From Agrobacterium sp. AGB01 (lineage in GTDB: Bacteria; Pseudomonadota; Alphaproteobacteria; Rhizobiales; Rhizobiaceae), in contig NZ_JACVAB010000001.1 in NCBI RefSeq assembly GCF_014851585.1, positions 806,001-870,000 of the forward strand: a stretch of DNA of 64,000 nucleotides, given 5' to 3'. The notes beneath the pieces are model-generated. The model worked only from the letters and a program-made list of their open reading frames with translations. It was not told the DNA's origin and searched no databases. Positions 45,197 through 55,035 of the stretch are shown piece after piece. Numbering within the stretch: position 1 is the stretch's first letter; every line of letters begins with the position of its first letter. The position numbers and the translations under genes are program-made.

Positions 45197-45607
45197 ATGT
45201 ACAAGAAGATCGTTGTACCTGTTGACATGAGTGCCATTGAAAAGGGTGAAAAGATCATCCGCAAGGCATCGGGTTTGCTGGATGCTGGTGGCGAGATCGT
45301 TTTGCTGAATGTGGTCGAGCAGCTGCCGGGCTATATCGCCATAGACCTTCCAGTCGACCTGATTGAAAATGCGATCGAGGATGGCAAGGCAAAACTTGTG
45401 GAACTGAAAGAGCGGACAGGCATTCAGGCAACAGTTGAAATCCGCAGTGGCCCGCCGGCGCGTGAAATTCTTGCCTGCGCGGAGGAACATCATGCAGATC
45501 TCATCATCGTCGCTTCGCATACGCCTGATTTCACAAACTATTTCATCGGTGCGACAGCGGACCGCGTTGTACGCCATGCAAAATGCTCGGTGCTGATCGA
45601 CCGTTAA
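45197..45607 (+). CDS. Universal stress protein, UspA family
   Basis: Small cytoplasmic stress protein of 136 residues. MYKKIVVPVDMS is the first strand with the conserved Asp; the carboxyl part VASHTPDFTNYFIGATADRV has the spacing of the ATP-binding G-x2-G-x9-G-S/T loop, but several glycines are replaced, so nucleotide binding is doubtful. Start ATG 45197 follows GAAGGAG. An FNR/FixK box upstream suggests induction at low oxygen, as is common for USPs. The DksA-like gene follows 90 bases later. Confidence 0.9.
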   Translation: MYKKIVVPVDMSAIEKGEKIIRKASGLLDAGGEIVLLNVVEQLPGYIAIDLPVDLIENAIEDGKAKLVELKERTGIQATVEIRSGPPAREILACAEEHHADLIIVASHTPDFTNYFIGATADRVVRHAKCSVLIDR

Positions 45608-45697
45608 AAGCAAGGCTGCACGACATCTTTGAATTGGCGCAGCGGTCTCTCGATGGGTGGCCGCTGCGCTGAAATCGACCATTAGAGGACATGGGTT

Positions 45698-46033
45698 ATG
45701 GATACGTCTGGCTATGAAAAAATCCTGCGCGACAGGCAACGTGAACTGAACAAGCGGCTGCGCAAGATCGAGGATGACTTTGAGCAGCCGGTAAACCCTG
45801 ACAATGAAGACCGTGCCGTTGAACGCAGCAATGACGAAGTTCTGGATGAGCTTGGTCAAGTCGGACAGGATGAGTTGAAGGCCATTGATGCTGCTCTGGT
45901 GCGCATTTCCGACGGCACATTTGGCACCTGCGTCAGATGTGGAAAGACCATTTCCGCTGAGCGCCTCGCAGCCGTGCCCTATACGCCGTTTTGCCAGGAA
46001 TGTGCGGCAGAAATGCAAGCTGAACAGGTGTGA
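45698..46033 (+). CDS. DksA/TraR zinc-finger protein
   Basis: Protein of 111 residues with an amino-terminal coiled coil (about 5-30 and 45-70) and a C4 zinc finger: Cys78-x2-Cys81 (TCVRCGKTI) and Cys99-x2-Cys102 (FCQECA). This is the DksA/TraR fold; such proteins insert into the RNA polymerase secondary channel and change promoter choice in the stringent response. It is shorter than full DksA (about 150), so it belongs to the small DksA-like/TraR group. It lies between the stress protein and the hemolysin III gene on the same strand. Confidence 0.9.
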   Translation: MDTSGYEKILRDRQRELNKRLRKIEDDFEQPVNPDNEDRAVERSNDEVLDELGQVGQDELKAIDAALVRISDGTFGTCVRCGKTISAERLAAVPYTPFCQECAAEMQAEQV

Positions 46034-46181
46034 GACGATGCTGTGGCCTGGCGCTTCGCCGGCCACATCTTCATGACAGGCTGCAACATATCCGAACGCA
46101 ATGTGATCGTCAGTTTCGAGGCACCACTTGCTGTTGGCGCGTGTTGTCGGCATTCTATACGCCGGACAGCAGGAACGGACC

Positions 46182-46853
46182 ATGAGTGAACTTTGGCGTT
46201 TAGGCCGCAAATATGATTTTCACGAAATCGTGGCCGACGGCATCGTGCATGGCGTCGGTATCGTACTGGCCTTGATCGGCGCAACCGCGCTGATCTTCTA
46301 CGCTACAGTATGGAGCACATTCAGCGGCATGGCCGCCGCCTGGGTGTATGGTCTGGGGCTGGTTTTGTGCCTGTCCATTTCTTTTACCTATAATATCTGG
46401 CCCCATTCGCGTACCAAATGGTATCTGCGGCGGCTCGATCATTCTGCGATCTTTTTGCTGATTGCCGCCACTTACACCCCATTCCTGCAACGCGGTGCAG
46501 ACGAACCGCTGATCGTGTTTATGCTGGCTTTCATCTGGCTGGCAGCCATTGGTGGCATTGCTCTGAAATGCCTCTTTCCCGGTCGTTATGACCGTCTGGC
46601 CATCCTGCTTTATCTTGGCATGGGCTGGAGCGGGGTTCTGATCGCCGCGCCGCTTTCACAATATCTGTCGACGGTAACCATCTGGCTGCTCGTGGCGGGC
46701 GGCATGATCTATTCGCTGGGCGTGATCTTTCACGTTTGGGAAAAACTGCGATTTCAGAACGCCATCTGGCATGGCTTCGTGGTGGCTGCCGCTGCGGTGC
46801 ATTATTCTGCGGTTATCACCTGTTTCAGCCTTTCGCCTGTCACCGGCCTGTGA
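46182..46853 (+). CDS. Hemolysin III / PAQR-type membrane protein
   Basis: Seven-helix inner-membrane protein of 223 residues of the HlyIII/YqfA group (PAQR superfamily). Conserved residues of the putative metal site are visible: DGIVHGVG in the first helix, LRRLDHSAIFLLIAATYTPF in the middle, and NAIWHGFVVAAAAVHY near the end (His, Asp and two His pattern). Family members are related to adiponectin receptors with ceramidase-like folds; the hemolysin name is historical. ATG 46182 follows AGGA. Confidence 0.88.
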   Translation: MSELWRLGRKYDFHEIVADGIVHGVGIVLALIGATALIFYATVWSTFSGMAAAWVYGLGLVLCLSISFTYNIWPHSRTKWYLRRLDHSAIFLLIAATYTPFLQRGADEPLIVFMLAFIWLAAIGGIALKCLFPGRYDRLAILLYLGMGWSGVLIAAPLSQYLSTVTIWLLVAGGMIYSLGVIFHVWEKLRFQNAIWHGFVVAAAAVHYSAVITCFSLSPVTGL

Positions 46854-46898
46854 GACATAAGAGCCATATTCCGGCTTTACATGTGATGGACATACCCG

Positions 46899-47411
46899 AT
46901 GACACTTATTGTGCGTGACGCGACGGAAGCAGATCTGTCTGCGATCATGGATATTTATAACGACGCCGTTCTCAACACCACGGCAATCTGGAATGACACG
47001 GTGGTTGATTTGGAAAACCGCCTGAACTGGTTCAAGGCACGCAAGGACAAGGAATATCCTGTTCTTGCAGCTGAACTGGACGGCAAATGTGTCGGTTATG
47101 CTTCCTATGGTGACTGGCGTGCTTTCGACGGTTTTCGCCGGAGCATGGAACATTCCGTTTATGTGCGTAAAGACACGCGTGGCACTGGTGCCGGCAAATC
47201 ACTGATGCAGGAACTGATTATCCGCGCCAAGCAAAATGGTGTGCATGTGTTGATCGGAGCAATCGAGGCGGAAAATGCCGCGTCCATTCGTCTGCATGAA
47301 AAAATGGGCTTTCGCCATGTCGGCCGGTTTGAGCAGGTCGGCATCAAGTTTGGTCGCTGGCTCGACCTGACCTGCATGGAACTGCGCCTCGGCGAAGCGG
47401 ATCCGACGTGA
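46899..47411 (+). CDS. GNAT acetyltransferase, phosphinothricin/methionine sulfoximine type
   Basis: Acetyl-CoA dependent N-acetyltransferase of 170 residues. RDATEADLSAIMDIYNDAVL at the amino end, EHSVYVRKDTRGTGAGKSLM (acetyl-CoA loop) and GAIEAENAASIRLHEKMGF are diagnostic of the branch with phosphinothricin and methionine sulfoximine/sulfone acetyltransferases. Its natural role is probably detoxification of methionine derivatives. The stop overlaps the next gene's GTG start by 4 bases, so the two are made together. Confidence 0.9.
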   Translation: MTLIVRDATEADLSAIMDIYNDAVLNTTAIWNDTVVDLENRLNWFKARKDKEYPVLAAELDGKCVGYASYGDWRAFDGFRRSMEHSVYVRKDTRGTGAGKSLMQELIIRAKQNGVHVLIGAIEAENAASIRLHEKMGFRHVGRFEQVGIKFGRWLDLTCMELRLGEADPT

Positions 47412-47983
47412 GCAACATCCATTTCATCACCCACCCTGAAGTCGTGGTCGATCCGGCAAAACCGGTGCCCCGCTGGTGCCTGTCCGATAAGGGCATTGCC
47501 CGCATGCGGATGTTTGCTGCCTCTGCGGCCATGGCCGAAGTTACGAACGTCTGGGCAAGTGATGAAACAAAGGCCATTGAGGCGGCGGGCATTCTGGCCG
47601 GGTTCCAGGGTCTTCCGGTTCAGGTGCAGCACGCGCTGCATGAAAACGATCGCAGTGCGACCGGCTTTTTGCCGCCCTCTGAATTCGAAGTCATGGCGGA
47701 CCGTTTTTTTGCCGAACCCAACGAAAGCGTGCGCGGTTGGGAGAGAGCGATCGATGCACAAAACCGTGTTGTGCAAGCCTTTCGGCGGATTGCTGCAGAG
47801 ACAGACGGGGCAGGTGATGTGGCGATTGTCGCCCATGGCGGCGTTGGCACGCTGCTACTGTGCGCCCTGCAGGGCGTAAAAATTGACCGCGCCTATGATC
47901 AGCCATTTCAAGGGCATTACTGGACATGGTCGCGTGAGGAGCAGCGCGTTCTTGGCGGATGGCAATCCATCACGCCGGAGTAA
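47408..47983 (+). CDS. Histidine phosphatase family protein, altered active site
   Basis: Protein of 191 residues with the histidine phosphatase layout: first strand and active-site His in HFITHPEV, a middle segment VWASDETKAIEAAGIL (normally S-x3-R-A), and the last motif VAIVAHGGVGTLLL with the second His. In the canonical family the first motif is R-H-G; here arginine is threonine and glycine is proline, and the arginine of the middle motif is lysine. Phosphate binding is therefore likely changed. It overlaps the preceding GNAT gene by GTGA. Confidence 0.82.
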   Translation: MSNIHFITHPEVVVDPAKPVPRWCLSDKGIARMRMFAASAAMAEVTNVWASDETKAIEAAGILAGFQGLPVQVQHALHENDRSATGFLPPSEFEVMADRFFAEPNESVRGWERAIDAQNRVVQAFRRIAAETDGAGDVAIVAHGGVGTLLLCALQGVKIDRAYDQPFQGHYWTWSREEQRVLGGWQSITPE

Positions 47984-48043
47984 GCCTCTGTCGCGGTGAA
48001 AGCCGAAGGCCTTCCACGCAAAGGTGACGCCCCGAAAGACGAA

Positions 48044-48067
48044 GGGCAGGTTTATGTGATCCTGCCC
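48044..48067. terminator. Weak stem-loop between convergent genes
   Basis: A 7-bp stem (gggcagg / cctgccc) with a 10-base loop lies between the phosphatase and msrB. It has no clear U-tract on either strand. Confidence 0.35.
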
Positions 48068-48095
48068 CTCATCAATTTCATGAATACGTGTTTTG

Positions 48096-48503
48096 TTATT
48101 GCGGCTCAAACACCATGGAATGGCCGTTAATGCAGTAGCGCAATCCCGTTGGTTTGGGTCCATCAGGGAACACGTGGCCGAGATGGCCACCGCAATTAGC
48201 GCAACGGATCTCGGTGCGGACCATGCCGTATTTTGTGTCACTGTGCTCGGTCACCGCATCAGCCTTGACCGGCTCGAAATAACTTGGCCAGCCGCATCCC
48301 GCATCGAATTTGGTATCTGAATAAAACAGCGGCTCATCGCAGGCAGCACAACGGTAGAGACCCTTTTCATTGCTATCCCAATAGGGGCCGGTAAACGCGC
48401 GCTCAGTACCGTGTTCCCGCAGGATATGGTACTGTTCCGGGGTCAGTTGTTCTCTCCACTCCGCATCGGTTTTGACGAGTTTAGATGTCTTGATGTCGTT
48501 CAT
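48096..48503 (-). CDS. msrB: Peptide-methionine (R)-S-oxide reductase
   Basis: Cytoplasmic repair enzyme reducing the R isomer of methionine sulfoxide in proteins; 135 residues, the usual length. The catalytic Cys124 is in [10 protein letters not shown]. Four zinc cysteines are in CAACDEPL and [28 protein letters not shown] and GHVFPDGP are signature segments. The resolving cysteine is probably the one in DAGCGWPS. The gene is single and convergent with the phosphatase; the mrp operon starts divergently about 200 bases away. Confidence 0.96.
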   Translation of the reverse strand: MNDIKTSKLVKTDAEWREQLTPEQYHILREHGTERAFTGPYWDSNEKGLYRCAACDEPLFYSDTKFDAGCGWPSYFEPVKADAVTEHSDTKYGMVRTEIRCANCGGHLGHVFPDGPKPTGLRYCINGHSMVFEPQ

Positions 48504-48705
48504 GGCGCTGATCCTTTCTGTTGTCCCTTTAGATAAGGTGCGTTACGTCAAGAAAAAAGCCCGCAAGTGCCAGTTCCCCGCATTTGGTGGAGAACTTTGT
48601 GTATGGCCCGATTCTCGCTGAAAATGGTTGAGGCACGACCCATGTTACCCTATTGAAAAGAGGGTGTTGTCGAGGGGGATTCTTGACAGTTCCACAGGGG
48701 GTGAG

Positions 48706-51075
48706 ATGTCTGAAAATGTCACGTTGATGACATTCATTGTGCTGTTTCTGCCATTTGCAGGCGCGCTGGTTGCACCGTTTCTGGTTCGCAGATTCAGTCA
48801 CAACGCCGCCTGGATACTTGCCCTCATTCCGGCCGTTGCTTTTGCCCAGTTCGCCTCTTTTCTGCCGCTTGTCGCAGCGGGGGATGCCGTCACTGGCGGT
48901 TATGTCTGGGTGCCTAGCTTCGATCTCAGTTTCTCGTGGTTTCTTGACGGCCTGTCGCTGACCTTCGCTCTGTTGATTACCGGTATTGGAGCTCTCATCG
49001 TTCTCTATGCTGGCGGCTACCTCAAGGGCCATCCGCAGCAGGGTCGCTTCCTATCCTTTCTGCTGCTGTTCATGGGGGCGATGCTCGGCGTTGTCGTCTC
49101 CGACAGTTTCCTGATGCTGTTCGTCTATTGGGAACTGACCTCGATCACCTCATTCCTGCTCATTGGTTTTGACCATGAGCGCGTGGCATCGCGCCGCGCG
49201 GCATTACAGGCGCTGCTGGTCACCGGTGGTGGTGGTTTGGCTCTGCTGGCAGGCCTGATCCTTATCTGGAACATCAGTGGCGTCACCCAGCTGTCCCAAC
49301 TGATGCAGGGCGGCGATATCTTGCGTGCCAGCCCGTTCTATCTGGTCACGCTGGCACTGGTTCTCGGCGGTGCTTTCACAAAATCCGCGCAGTTTCCATT
49401 TCATTTCTGGCTGCCCAACGCCATGGAAGCACCAACACCTGTTTCGGCCTACCTGCACTCAGCGACCATGGTCAAAGCTGGCGTCTACCTTCTGATGCGC
49501 CTTAATCCGGTATTGGGCGACACACCTGCCTGGGAAATCCTACTGCCGCTCTTTGGTGGCATTACCATGCTTGTCGGCGCGTTTCTGGCGGTACGGCAGA
49601 CCGACCTCAAACTGATGCTGGCCTATACGACGGTGTCGTCTCTTGGTCTTTTGGTCATGCTGACCGGCTTCGGGTCGCCGCATGCCATCGAGGCGGCCGT
49701 GCTTTATCTCATCGCGCATTCGCTGTTCAAAGGCGCACTTTTCATGGTCGTCGGAATTATCGATCATGAGGCTGGCACCCGTGATGTGACGAAGGTTGGC
49801 GGACTGCGCAAGGCTATGCCGATAACCTTTGCCGCGGCGCTGATCTCTGCGATTTCCATGGGCGGCTTGCCGCCGATGTTTGGGTTCTTGGCCAAGGAAG
49901 AAATCTACTATGCGCTGGCGCATAACGATCCGCGCGCCGTGTTGTTTCTCGGTGTCGCGATCATCGGCAATGCGCTGATGTTTGCCATTGCCTTTGCCGT
50001 GGCGTTGAAACCGTTCCTTGGCAAGCCGGTCAAAACACCGAAACATGCGCATGAAGGGCCGGTATTGTTGTGGGTTGGCCCGACCGTCCTGGCCGCATGC
50101 GGGTTGCTGCTGGCACAGTTTTCCGGTGTTGCCCACCAGTTCTTGTCGATGCCAATGGCCAGTGCCGTTGCCGGAGAGGTGAGGGCGGTGGAGATATCCC
50201 TGCTGCCGCATATCGGTGTTCCGCTGGCGCTATCGCTACTGACAGTCGTGCTTGGAATTGTCGCCTATAAAAGCCTTGCGAAGCTGCGCATCCTTATTGC
50301 GTCGACGCTGCAGGCAATTGGGGGCGGACCCGACAAGGGCTTTGACGGTTTCGTGGCCCTGATGGTCAAGATGGCATTTCATGTTACCCGCTTCATTCAG
50401 CCGGGCCGGATGGAGTTTTATGTCACAGCGACCTTTGCGGTGCTGGCCTTTGCACTGCTGGTACCATTGTTGGTTTATGATGAACTGCCTGACATGCCGG
50501 TCTGGCCGCAGGACATTCTGCTGCACGAACTGACTTTCATCGTGATTGCGCTGATTGGTCTTGTCGCCATTTTGATGGCGAGAACTCGTCTGACAGCGAT
50601 TGTTGCTCTGGGCATACAAGGGTTTTCTGTCGCCGTTCTGTTTTTGCTGTTCGGCGCACCGGACCTATCCTTCACCCAGTTCATGGTAGAAACCCTGTCG
50701 GTGGTCATTCTAACCCTTGTCATGACCCGGTTGCGCCTGTCTGCGGTCGATCACCGCTCCTGGGGGCAGATCATACTCGACAGCACCATTGCTATTGCAT
50801 GCGGTACCGGTTTTGCGCTGATGCTGCTCAAATCCACGCAAGTGCCATTCAACAACAGTCTGACGGACTTCTTCAATCAGTGGTCCAAGGTGATTGCCCA
50901 CGGCGCCAACGTGGTGAACGTCATTATTGTCGATTTCCGTGGCACGGATACGCTGGGCGAAATCTCTGTGGTGATGATCACCGGCCTTGCCATTCTGGCG
51001 CTGATCCGGCTGCGGGCAGGTGTGCGTATTCACCCGCTGGATGATGACCAGGGCGGGCAGGAGAAACGCGCATGA
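48706..51075 (+). CDS. mrpA: Mrp cation/proton antiporter subunit A
   Basis: Largest subunit (789 residues) of the multi-subunit Na+(K+)/H+ antiporter, related to NuoL of complex I. About 20 helices are expected. Proton-channel features are visible: [19 protein letters not shown] (key Glu near 145), [37 protein letters not shown] and [13 protein letters not shown]. The carboxyl part after about residue 620 is the DUF4040/MbhE-like extension (e.g. [14 protein letters not shown]) and resembles the start of MrpB-type domains. ATG 48706 follows AGGGGG. It overlaps mrpB by ATGA. Subunits A to G are all present, giving a complete group 1-style operon. Confidence 0.95.
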   Translation: MSENVTLMTFIVLFLPFAGALVAPFLVRRFSHNAAWILALIPAVAFAQFASFLPLVAAGDAVTGGYVWVPSFDLSFSWFLDGLSLTFALLITGIGALIVLYAGGYLKGHPQQGRFLSFLLLFMGAMLGVVVSDSFLMLFVYWELTSITSFLLIGFDHERVASRRAALQALLVTGGGGLALLAGLILIWNISGVTQLSQLMQGGDILRASPFYLVTLALVLGGAFTKSAQFPFHFWLPNAMEAPTPVSAYLHSATMVKAGVYLLMRLNPVLGDTPAWEILLPLFGGITMLVGAFLAVRQTDLKLMLAYTTVSSLGLLVMLTGFGSPHAIEAAVLYLIAHSLFKGALFMVVGIIDHEAGTRDVTKVGGLRKAMPITFAAALISAISMGGLPPMFGFLAKEEIYYALAHNDPRAVLFLGVAIIGNALMFAIAFAVALKPFLGKPVKTPKHAHEGPVLLWVGPTVLAACGLLLAQFSGVAHQFLSMPMASAVAGEVRAVEISLLPHIGVPLALSLLTVVLGIVAYKSLAKLRILIASTLQAIGGGPDKGFDGFVALMVKMAFHVTRFIQPGRMEFYVTATFAVLAFALLVPLLVYDELPDMPVWPQDILLHELTFIVIALIGLVAILMARTRLTAIVALGIQGFSVAVLFLLFGAPDLSFTQFMVETLSVVILTLVMTRLRLSAVDHRSWGQIILDSTIAIACGTGFALMLLKSTQVPFNNSLTDFFNQWSKVIAHGANVVNVIIVDFRGTDTLGEISVVMITGLAILALIRLRAGVRIHPLDDDQGGQEKRA

Positions 51076-51491
51076 ATACGATCATCCTGCGGACCATTGC
51101 GCCGATAATTACCAGTCTGATGGTGCTGTTTTCTATCTTCGTGCTGCTGCGCGGCCATAATGAGCCGGGTGGCGGTTTTATCGGTGGACTGATCGCCGTT
51201 TCCGCGCTGGCCATCTATGGCATTGCCTTTGGGGTCAACGCCGTTCGTCGCGCTATCCGTTTCCATCCGCTGGCCATTGCAGGCGCGGGTCTGCTGCTGG
51301 CAACCGTATCCGGTTTGGTATCTGTCATTGCCGGTGTGCCTTTCATGACAGGCCTGTGGGTCTATCCCAGCCTGTTCGGCGTCGAAGTGCCGCTTGCCAC
51401 CGTCATGTCCTTCGATGTCGGTGTTTATCTTGTCGTTGTCGGGGCCATAACCTCCATTGCGCTGGCGCTGGAAGAAAGGGACGTTGACTGA
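51072..51491 (+). CDS. mrpB: Mrp antiporter subunit B
   Basis: Membrane subunit of 139 residues with four helices, MnhB family. The conserved segment [20 protein letters not shown] (about 26-45) and [13 protein letters not shown] near the end are diagnostic. It overlaps mrpA by 4 bases and mrpC by one base. It is needed for assembly and antiport. Confidence 0.94.
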   Translation: MNTIILRTIAPIITSLMVLFSIFVLLRGHNEPGGGFIGGLIAVSALAIYGIAFGVNAVRRAIRFHPLAIAGAGLLLATVSGLVSVIAGVPFMTGLWVYPSLFGVEVPLATVMSFDVGVYLVVVGAITSIALALEERDVD

Positions 51492-51868
51492 TGGAAGCTG
51501 TTCTTTCTGTTGTGGTCGGCATTTTCTTTTCCGTCGCCATCTATCTCATGTTATCGCGCTACAGCATCCGCATCCTGCTGGGCGTTGCGGTGCTGGGCAA
51601 TGCCGTCAACCTGCTGCTATTTACCTCCGGCCGTCTCACCCGCGAAATCCCGCCAATCATTGGTGCAGGCATGGACACGTTGCCTGCAGACACGGCCAAT
51701 CCTTTGCCACAGGCGCTGATCCTGACAGCCATCGTGATCTCATTTTCGTTTTTCTGCTTTCTGCTGGTGCTGACCTGGCGTGCCTTTCAGGAACTGAAAA
51801 CCGATGACACGGACGAAATGCGTAAAGCCGAACCGGCGCATGAACCCTTGCCGCCGCTTGGCTACTGA
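51491..51868 (+). CDS. mrpC: Mrp antiporter subunit C
   Basis: NuoK-related subunit of 125 residues with three helices. LLGVAVLGNAVNLLLFTSGR and ADTANPLPQALILTAIVISF match NuoK/MnhC, including the D-P-L-P-Q-A-L-x-L-T-A-I pattern. The polar carboxyl tail is about 25 residues. Its ATG shares a base with the mrpB stop (TGATG). Confidence 0.95.
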   Translation: MEAVLSVVVGIFFSVAIYLMLSRYSIRILLGVAVLGNAVNLLLFTSGRLTREIPPIIGAGMDTLPADTANPLPQALILTAIVISFSFFCFLLVLTWRAFQELKTDDTDEMRKAEPAHEPLPPLGY

Positions 51869-51890
51869 CGTTTCAGCATAGAAAGAAAAA

Positions 51891-53465
51891 ATGGCCGCTC
51901 CTTCTTCTACAGTGCCAGATCACGCCGCCGCCATGGTCATGCAGCCCGTTGCTGCCTCCGAGTGGTTGATCATCCTGCCGGTTGCCGTCTGCATCGCCTT
52001 TGGTGCCATCTTGATGATGGTGCGCCACTCCACATGGCTGCATGCACGTATCGCGCTGACAGGTCTTGCGGTGCTTGTGGTTCTGGACGCCGCTCTGTTG
52101 TGGAAGGTTGCAACACAAGGGCCGTTCACCATGGTCATGGGGCGCTGGCTGCCGCCATTTGGCATTGCCTTTACCGCTGATTTGACTGGTGCGTTGCTGG
52201 CCTTTGTTGCGGCGCTGTCGGCGTTTGCCTGCGGCCTTTATTCCCTGTCGGATATGGATGAAAATCGTAAGCGGTACGGTTTCTATCCATTTTTGATGTT
52301 GCTGATGGCCGGTGTAAGCGGCGCATTCCTCACCGGTGATATCTTCAACCTCTATGTTTGGTTTGAAGTGCTGCTGATTTCGTCCTTTGGCCTGCTGGTA
52401 CTGGGGTCGGAGAGAGAGCAGATCGACGGTGCGCTGAAATATGCGGTTCTCAACCTCATAGGCACAACCCTGTTCCTGATCACCGTCGGCTACCTCTATG
52501 CCATCTTCGGCACGCTCAATATGGCTGACATTGTGCTGAAAGCCGGTGATCTACGGGGTATTGCTCCGATGATGACTCTGGCCTGCCTGTTTACACTGGC
52601 CTTTGCGATGAAGGCAGCAGCGTTCCCGGTCAATTTCTGGCTGCCTGCATCCTACCACACGCCCAAGATCGTGGTTGCGGCATTGTTCGGCGGTTTGCTG
52701 ACGAAGGTCGGCGTCTACTCTTTGCTGCGGGTCATGGTCATGCTGTTTCCGGTAGAGCGCGAAGAACTGAGCTTTGTGATCGCCATCGTCGCAGCCCTCA
52801 CCATGATCCTCGGTGCACTTGGCGCTCTGGCACAAAATGATATCAGGCGCATGTTGGGCTACGTTGTGGTGTCCGGTATCGGTTACATCATGGCAGGTGT
52901 CGCAATTGGCACCACAGCGGGTATCAGCGGCGCAATATTTTATGCTGTCCAGTCCGTGTTGCTGATGACCGCGCTCTACCTTGTGGCAGGTGTTGCCGCC
53001 CGCATTGGCGGCGGCTGGTTGCTCTCAGAACTTGGCGGCCTCTACAAAACCGCACCTCTATTCTCCGGCATGGCGCTGGCACTGTTCTTTGCCGGGGCAG
53101 GGCTGCCGCCCTTCATTGGATTCTGGCCGAAAGCCATGTTGGTCAAGGCTGCAATTGATATCGGCGCGTGGTGGCTGGCAGCTTCGCTGCTGGTGGCCGG
53201 TTTCATCATCACGCTGACCTTTGGTCGTGTCTATCTTCTGGCCTTCTGGCGCCCACAGGTGAAGCAGGTCGGCACACAGACTGCTGTCACACTTCAGCCA
53301 GGTTCTTCGATTGCGGTTACTGCTATCGCCGGCCTTGCACTACTTGTGACGATTGGCGGCGTATTTCCAGAAACCGTCTTTAACCTCAGCCAGCGGGCAG
53401 CAGAAGGTCTGGTGGATCCATCAGCCTATATACGGTCTGTCTTTCCTGAGGGGAGCCTGAGATGA
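51891..53465 (+). CDS. mrpD: Mrp antiporter subunit D
   Basis: NuoM/NuoN-related antiporter subunit of 524 residues with about 14 helices. Signals: LYVWFEVLLISSFGLLVLGS (key Glu), AAFPVNFWLPASYHTPKIVV, GGLLTKVGVYSLLRVMVMLF (Lys) and LPPFIGFWPKAMLVKA. It lies 22 bases after mrpC, the only gap in the operon, and overlaps mrpE by ATGA. The amino end carries about 20 extra polar residues before the first helix. Confidence 0.95.
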   Translation: MAAPSSTVPDHAAAMVMQPVAASEWLIILPVAVCIAFGAILMMVRHSTWLHARIALTGLAVLVVLDAALLWKVATQGPFTMVMGRWLPPFGIAFTADLTGALLAFVAALSAFACGLYSLSDMDENRKRYGFYPFLMLLMAGVSGAFLTGDIFNLYVWFEVLLISSFGLLVLGSEREQIDGALKYAVLNLIGTTLFLITVGYLYAIFGTLNMADIVLKAGDLRGIAPMMTLACLFTLAFAMKAAAFPVNFWLPASYHTPKIVVAALFGGLLTKVGVYSLLRVMVMLFPVEREELSFVIAIVAALTMILGALGALAQNDIRRMLGYVVVSGIGYIMAGVAIGTTAGISGAIFYAVQSVLLMTALYLVAGVAARIGGGWLLSELGGLYKTAPLFSGMALALFFAGAGLPPFIGFWPKAMLVKAAIDIGAWWLAASLLVAGFIITLTFGRVYLLAFWRPQVKQVGTQTAVTLQPGSSIAVTAIAGLALLVTIGGVFPETVFNLSQRAAEGLVDPSAYIRSVFPEGSLR

Positions 53466-53935
53466 CCCTGCTTATCGTCAATGTTCTCTTTGTTGTCGTC
53501 TGGGTTGCCATTACCGGCAGCGCGACGCTTCTCAATATCGGTTTCGGCTTTCTTCTGTCAGCATTTACGCTTTGGTTGATCCGTGATCAGGTGGGCGGAC
53601 GCAGTTACTGGACCCGTATTGGCCGTATTGCGTCGCTGATCGGACTGTTCTTCAAGGAGTTAATGCTGTCGGCATGGACTGTCGCTGTGATGGTGGTGAA
53701 ACCGCGTCTGGACCTTCAGCCCGGCATTTTTGCCTTTCCCCTGACTGTGACCAGTGACTTTGAGATAACCTTGCTCGCCAACCTTATCACGCTGACACCG
53801 GGCACACTGTCGGTGGACGTGTCGGAAGACAGGCGTTACCTTTACGTGCACGCCGTGGATTGCTCGAATATCGAGGCAACGAAGCGGGATATTGCCAATG
53901 GCTTTGAGCGCAAGATCATGGAGGCCTTTCGATGA
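53462..53935 (+). CDS. mrpE: Mrp antiporter subunit E
   Basis: Subunit of 157 residues, MnhE family: two or three amino-terminal helices (about 3-40 and 60-80) followed by a cytoplasmic domain with [20 protein letters not shown] and [15 protein letters not shown]. The T-P-G-T-L-S-V-D segment is the family hallmark. It overlaps both mrpD and mrpF by 4 bases. Confidence 0.94.
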   Translation: MTLLIVNVLFVVVWVAITGSATLLNIGFGFLLSAFTLWLIRDQVGGRSYWTRIGRIASLIGLFFKELMLSAWTVAVMVVKPRLDLQPGIFAFPLTVTSDFEITLLANLITLTPGTLSVDVSEDRRYLYVHAVDCSNIEATKRDIANGFERKIMEAFR

Positions 53936-54291
53936 GTGCCGTATCCCTGATCGTATCATGGGCAACCGTTGCTGCCCTCGTCATCCTCTCGCTGTCATTT
54001 CTGCTGACCGTCTACCGCGTCATAAAGGGGCCAACACTCCCGGACCGGATTGTTGCCCTTGATATGCTCGTTGGTATTGTGATCGGCTTTATCGCGGTCA
54101 TCGCCATCAAGACAGGTTTCACGCTCTACATCGATATCGCGATAGCCCTCGGTCTTGTCGGGTTCCTGGCAACCGTGGCTTTTGCCCGCTTCGTGTTGTC
54201 ACGCGCGCCGAGCAAAAACGGCGTTACTGTTAAAGCGACGGGCCGGCAGGAAAAGCCGCAGCGTAAAAAAGCATCGAAAAGGAAGAAGTGA
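53932..54291 (+). CDS. mrpF: Mrp antiporter subunit F
   Basis: Three-helix subunit of 119 residues. [20 protein letters not shown] is the conserved MnhF/PhaF segment, with the acidic residue needed for activity in it, and [20 protein letters not shown] forms the last helix. The carboxyl end is unusually long and basic (about 25 residues rich in Lys/Arg, ending KKASKRKK). It overlaps mrpE and mrpG by 4 bases each. Confidence 0.93.
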   Translation: MSAVSLIVSWATVAALVILSLSFLLTVYRVIKGPTLPDRIVALDMLVGIVIGFIAVIAIKTGFTLYIDIAIALGLVGFLATVAFARFVLSRAPSKNGVTVKATGRQEKPQRKKASKRKK

Positions 54292-54626
54292 TGGAGCTGA
54301 TCATCGCGCTCATAACCGCGTTTCTGATGCTCTCCGGCGCGCTGTTTGCGCTGGTGGCAGCCATCGGCGTCAACCGCTTCCCAGACCTCTATACGCGCAT
54401 GCACGCCGCCTCAAAGGCAGGGACGATCGGCTCTGGTTTGCTGCTATTGGCGGTAGGAATTCATTCTGTCGATATTTCAATTTTGGCGCGAACTATAGCC
54501 GGTTTCTTTTTCTTTATATTGACGGCGCCGATCTCTGCGCATTTGCTTGCCAGAGCAGCCCATATCGCAGGTTACAAGCTTTGTGATGTGTCTGTTATTG
54601 ATGAATTGAAGATAACCGAAAGTTGA
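54288..54626 (+). CDS. mrpG: Mrp antiporter subunit G
   Basis: Last subunit, 112 residues with three helices. [20 protein letters not shown] is the strict MnhG/PhaG signature, followed by [19 protein letters not shown]. No strong terminator is seen after its stop; the DNA beyond becomes very AT-rich. Confidence 0.94.
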   Translation: MMELIIALITAFLMLSGALFALVAAIGVNRFPDLYTRMHAASKAGTIGSGLLLLAVGIHSVDISILARTIAGFFFFILTAPISAHLLARAAHIAGYKLCDVSVIDELKITES

Positions 54627-55035
54627 AAATCTGAATATTATCCAGATCTCCAGCTATATATTACCAAATCATAAGGTTCTCTAACGTCAAGATAGAATTT
54701 TCTTGAGGAATACGTAAATTATAAGAAATCAGTAGCTTAAATTAGTATGAAATTATAATTGGACTTTTTTTGAAACGGTGTTATTCGATTTCCCATTAAG
54801 TTTCTGATGCTGGTTTTCCTGCCGCGCAACATGCTTTGTGATCATTGAGACTACGTGATCAGTGCTCTCCTAAATGAGCATATGCTTTGTGCGGCGTCGT
54901 TGAATGGCCAGTAACAGACGATGTTTGCTTTGTCTGCTGGAAGCCATTTGGGGGTGGTTTCGTAACATGTTCATAAACATGGAAGGGCAGGATCAAACGT
55001 TGCCGTACCGGAACGAATTGATAGGAGATACTTAT
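54627..55035 (+). other. AT-rich region upstream of mucR
   Basis: About 150 bases (54630-54790) are strongly AT-rich with many TA steps, in contrast to the GC-rich surroundings. MucR/Ros proteins bind such AT-rich DNA and repress their own gene, so this is a plausible MucR-binding region. No convincing gene is present; the mucR frame is open upstream to 54904 but without a good start. Confidence 0.55.
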
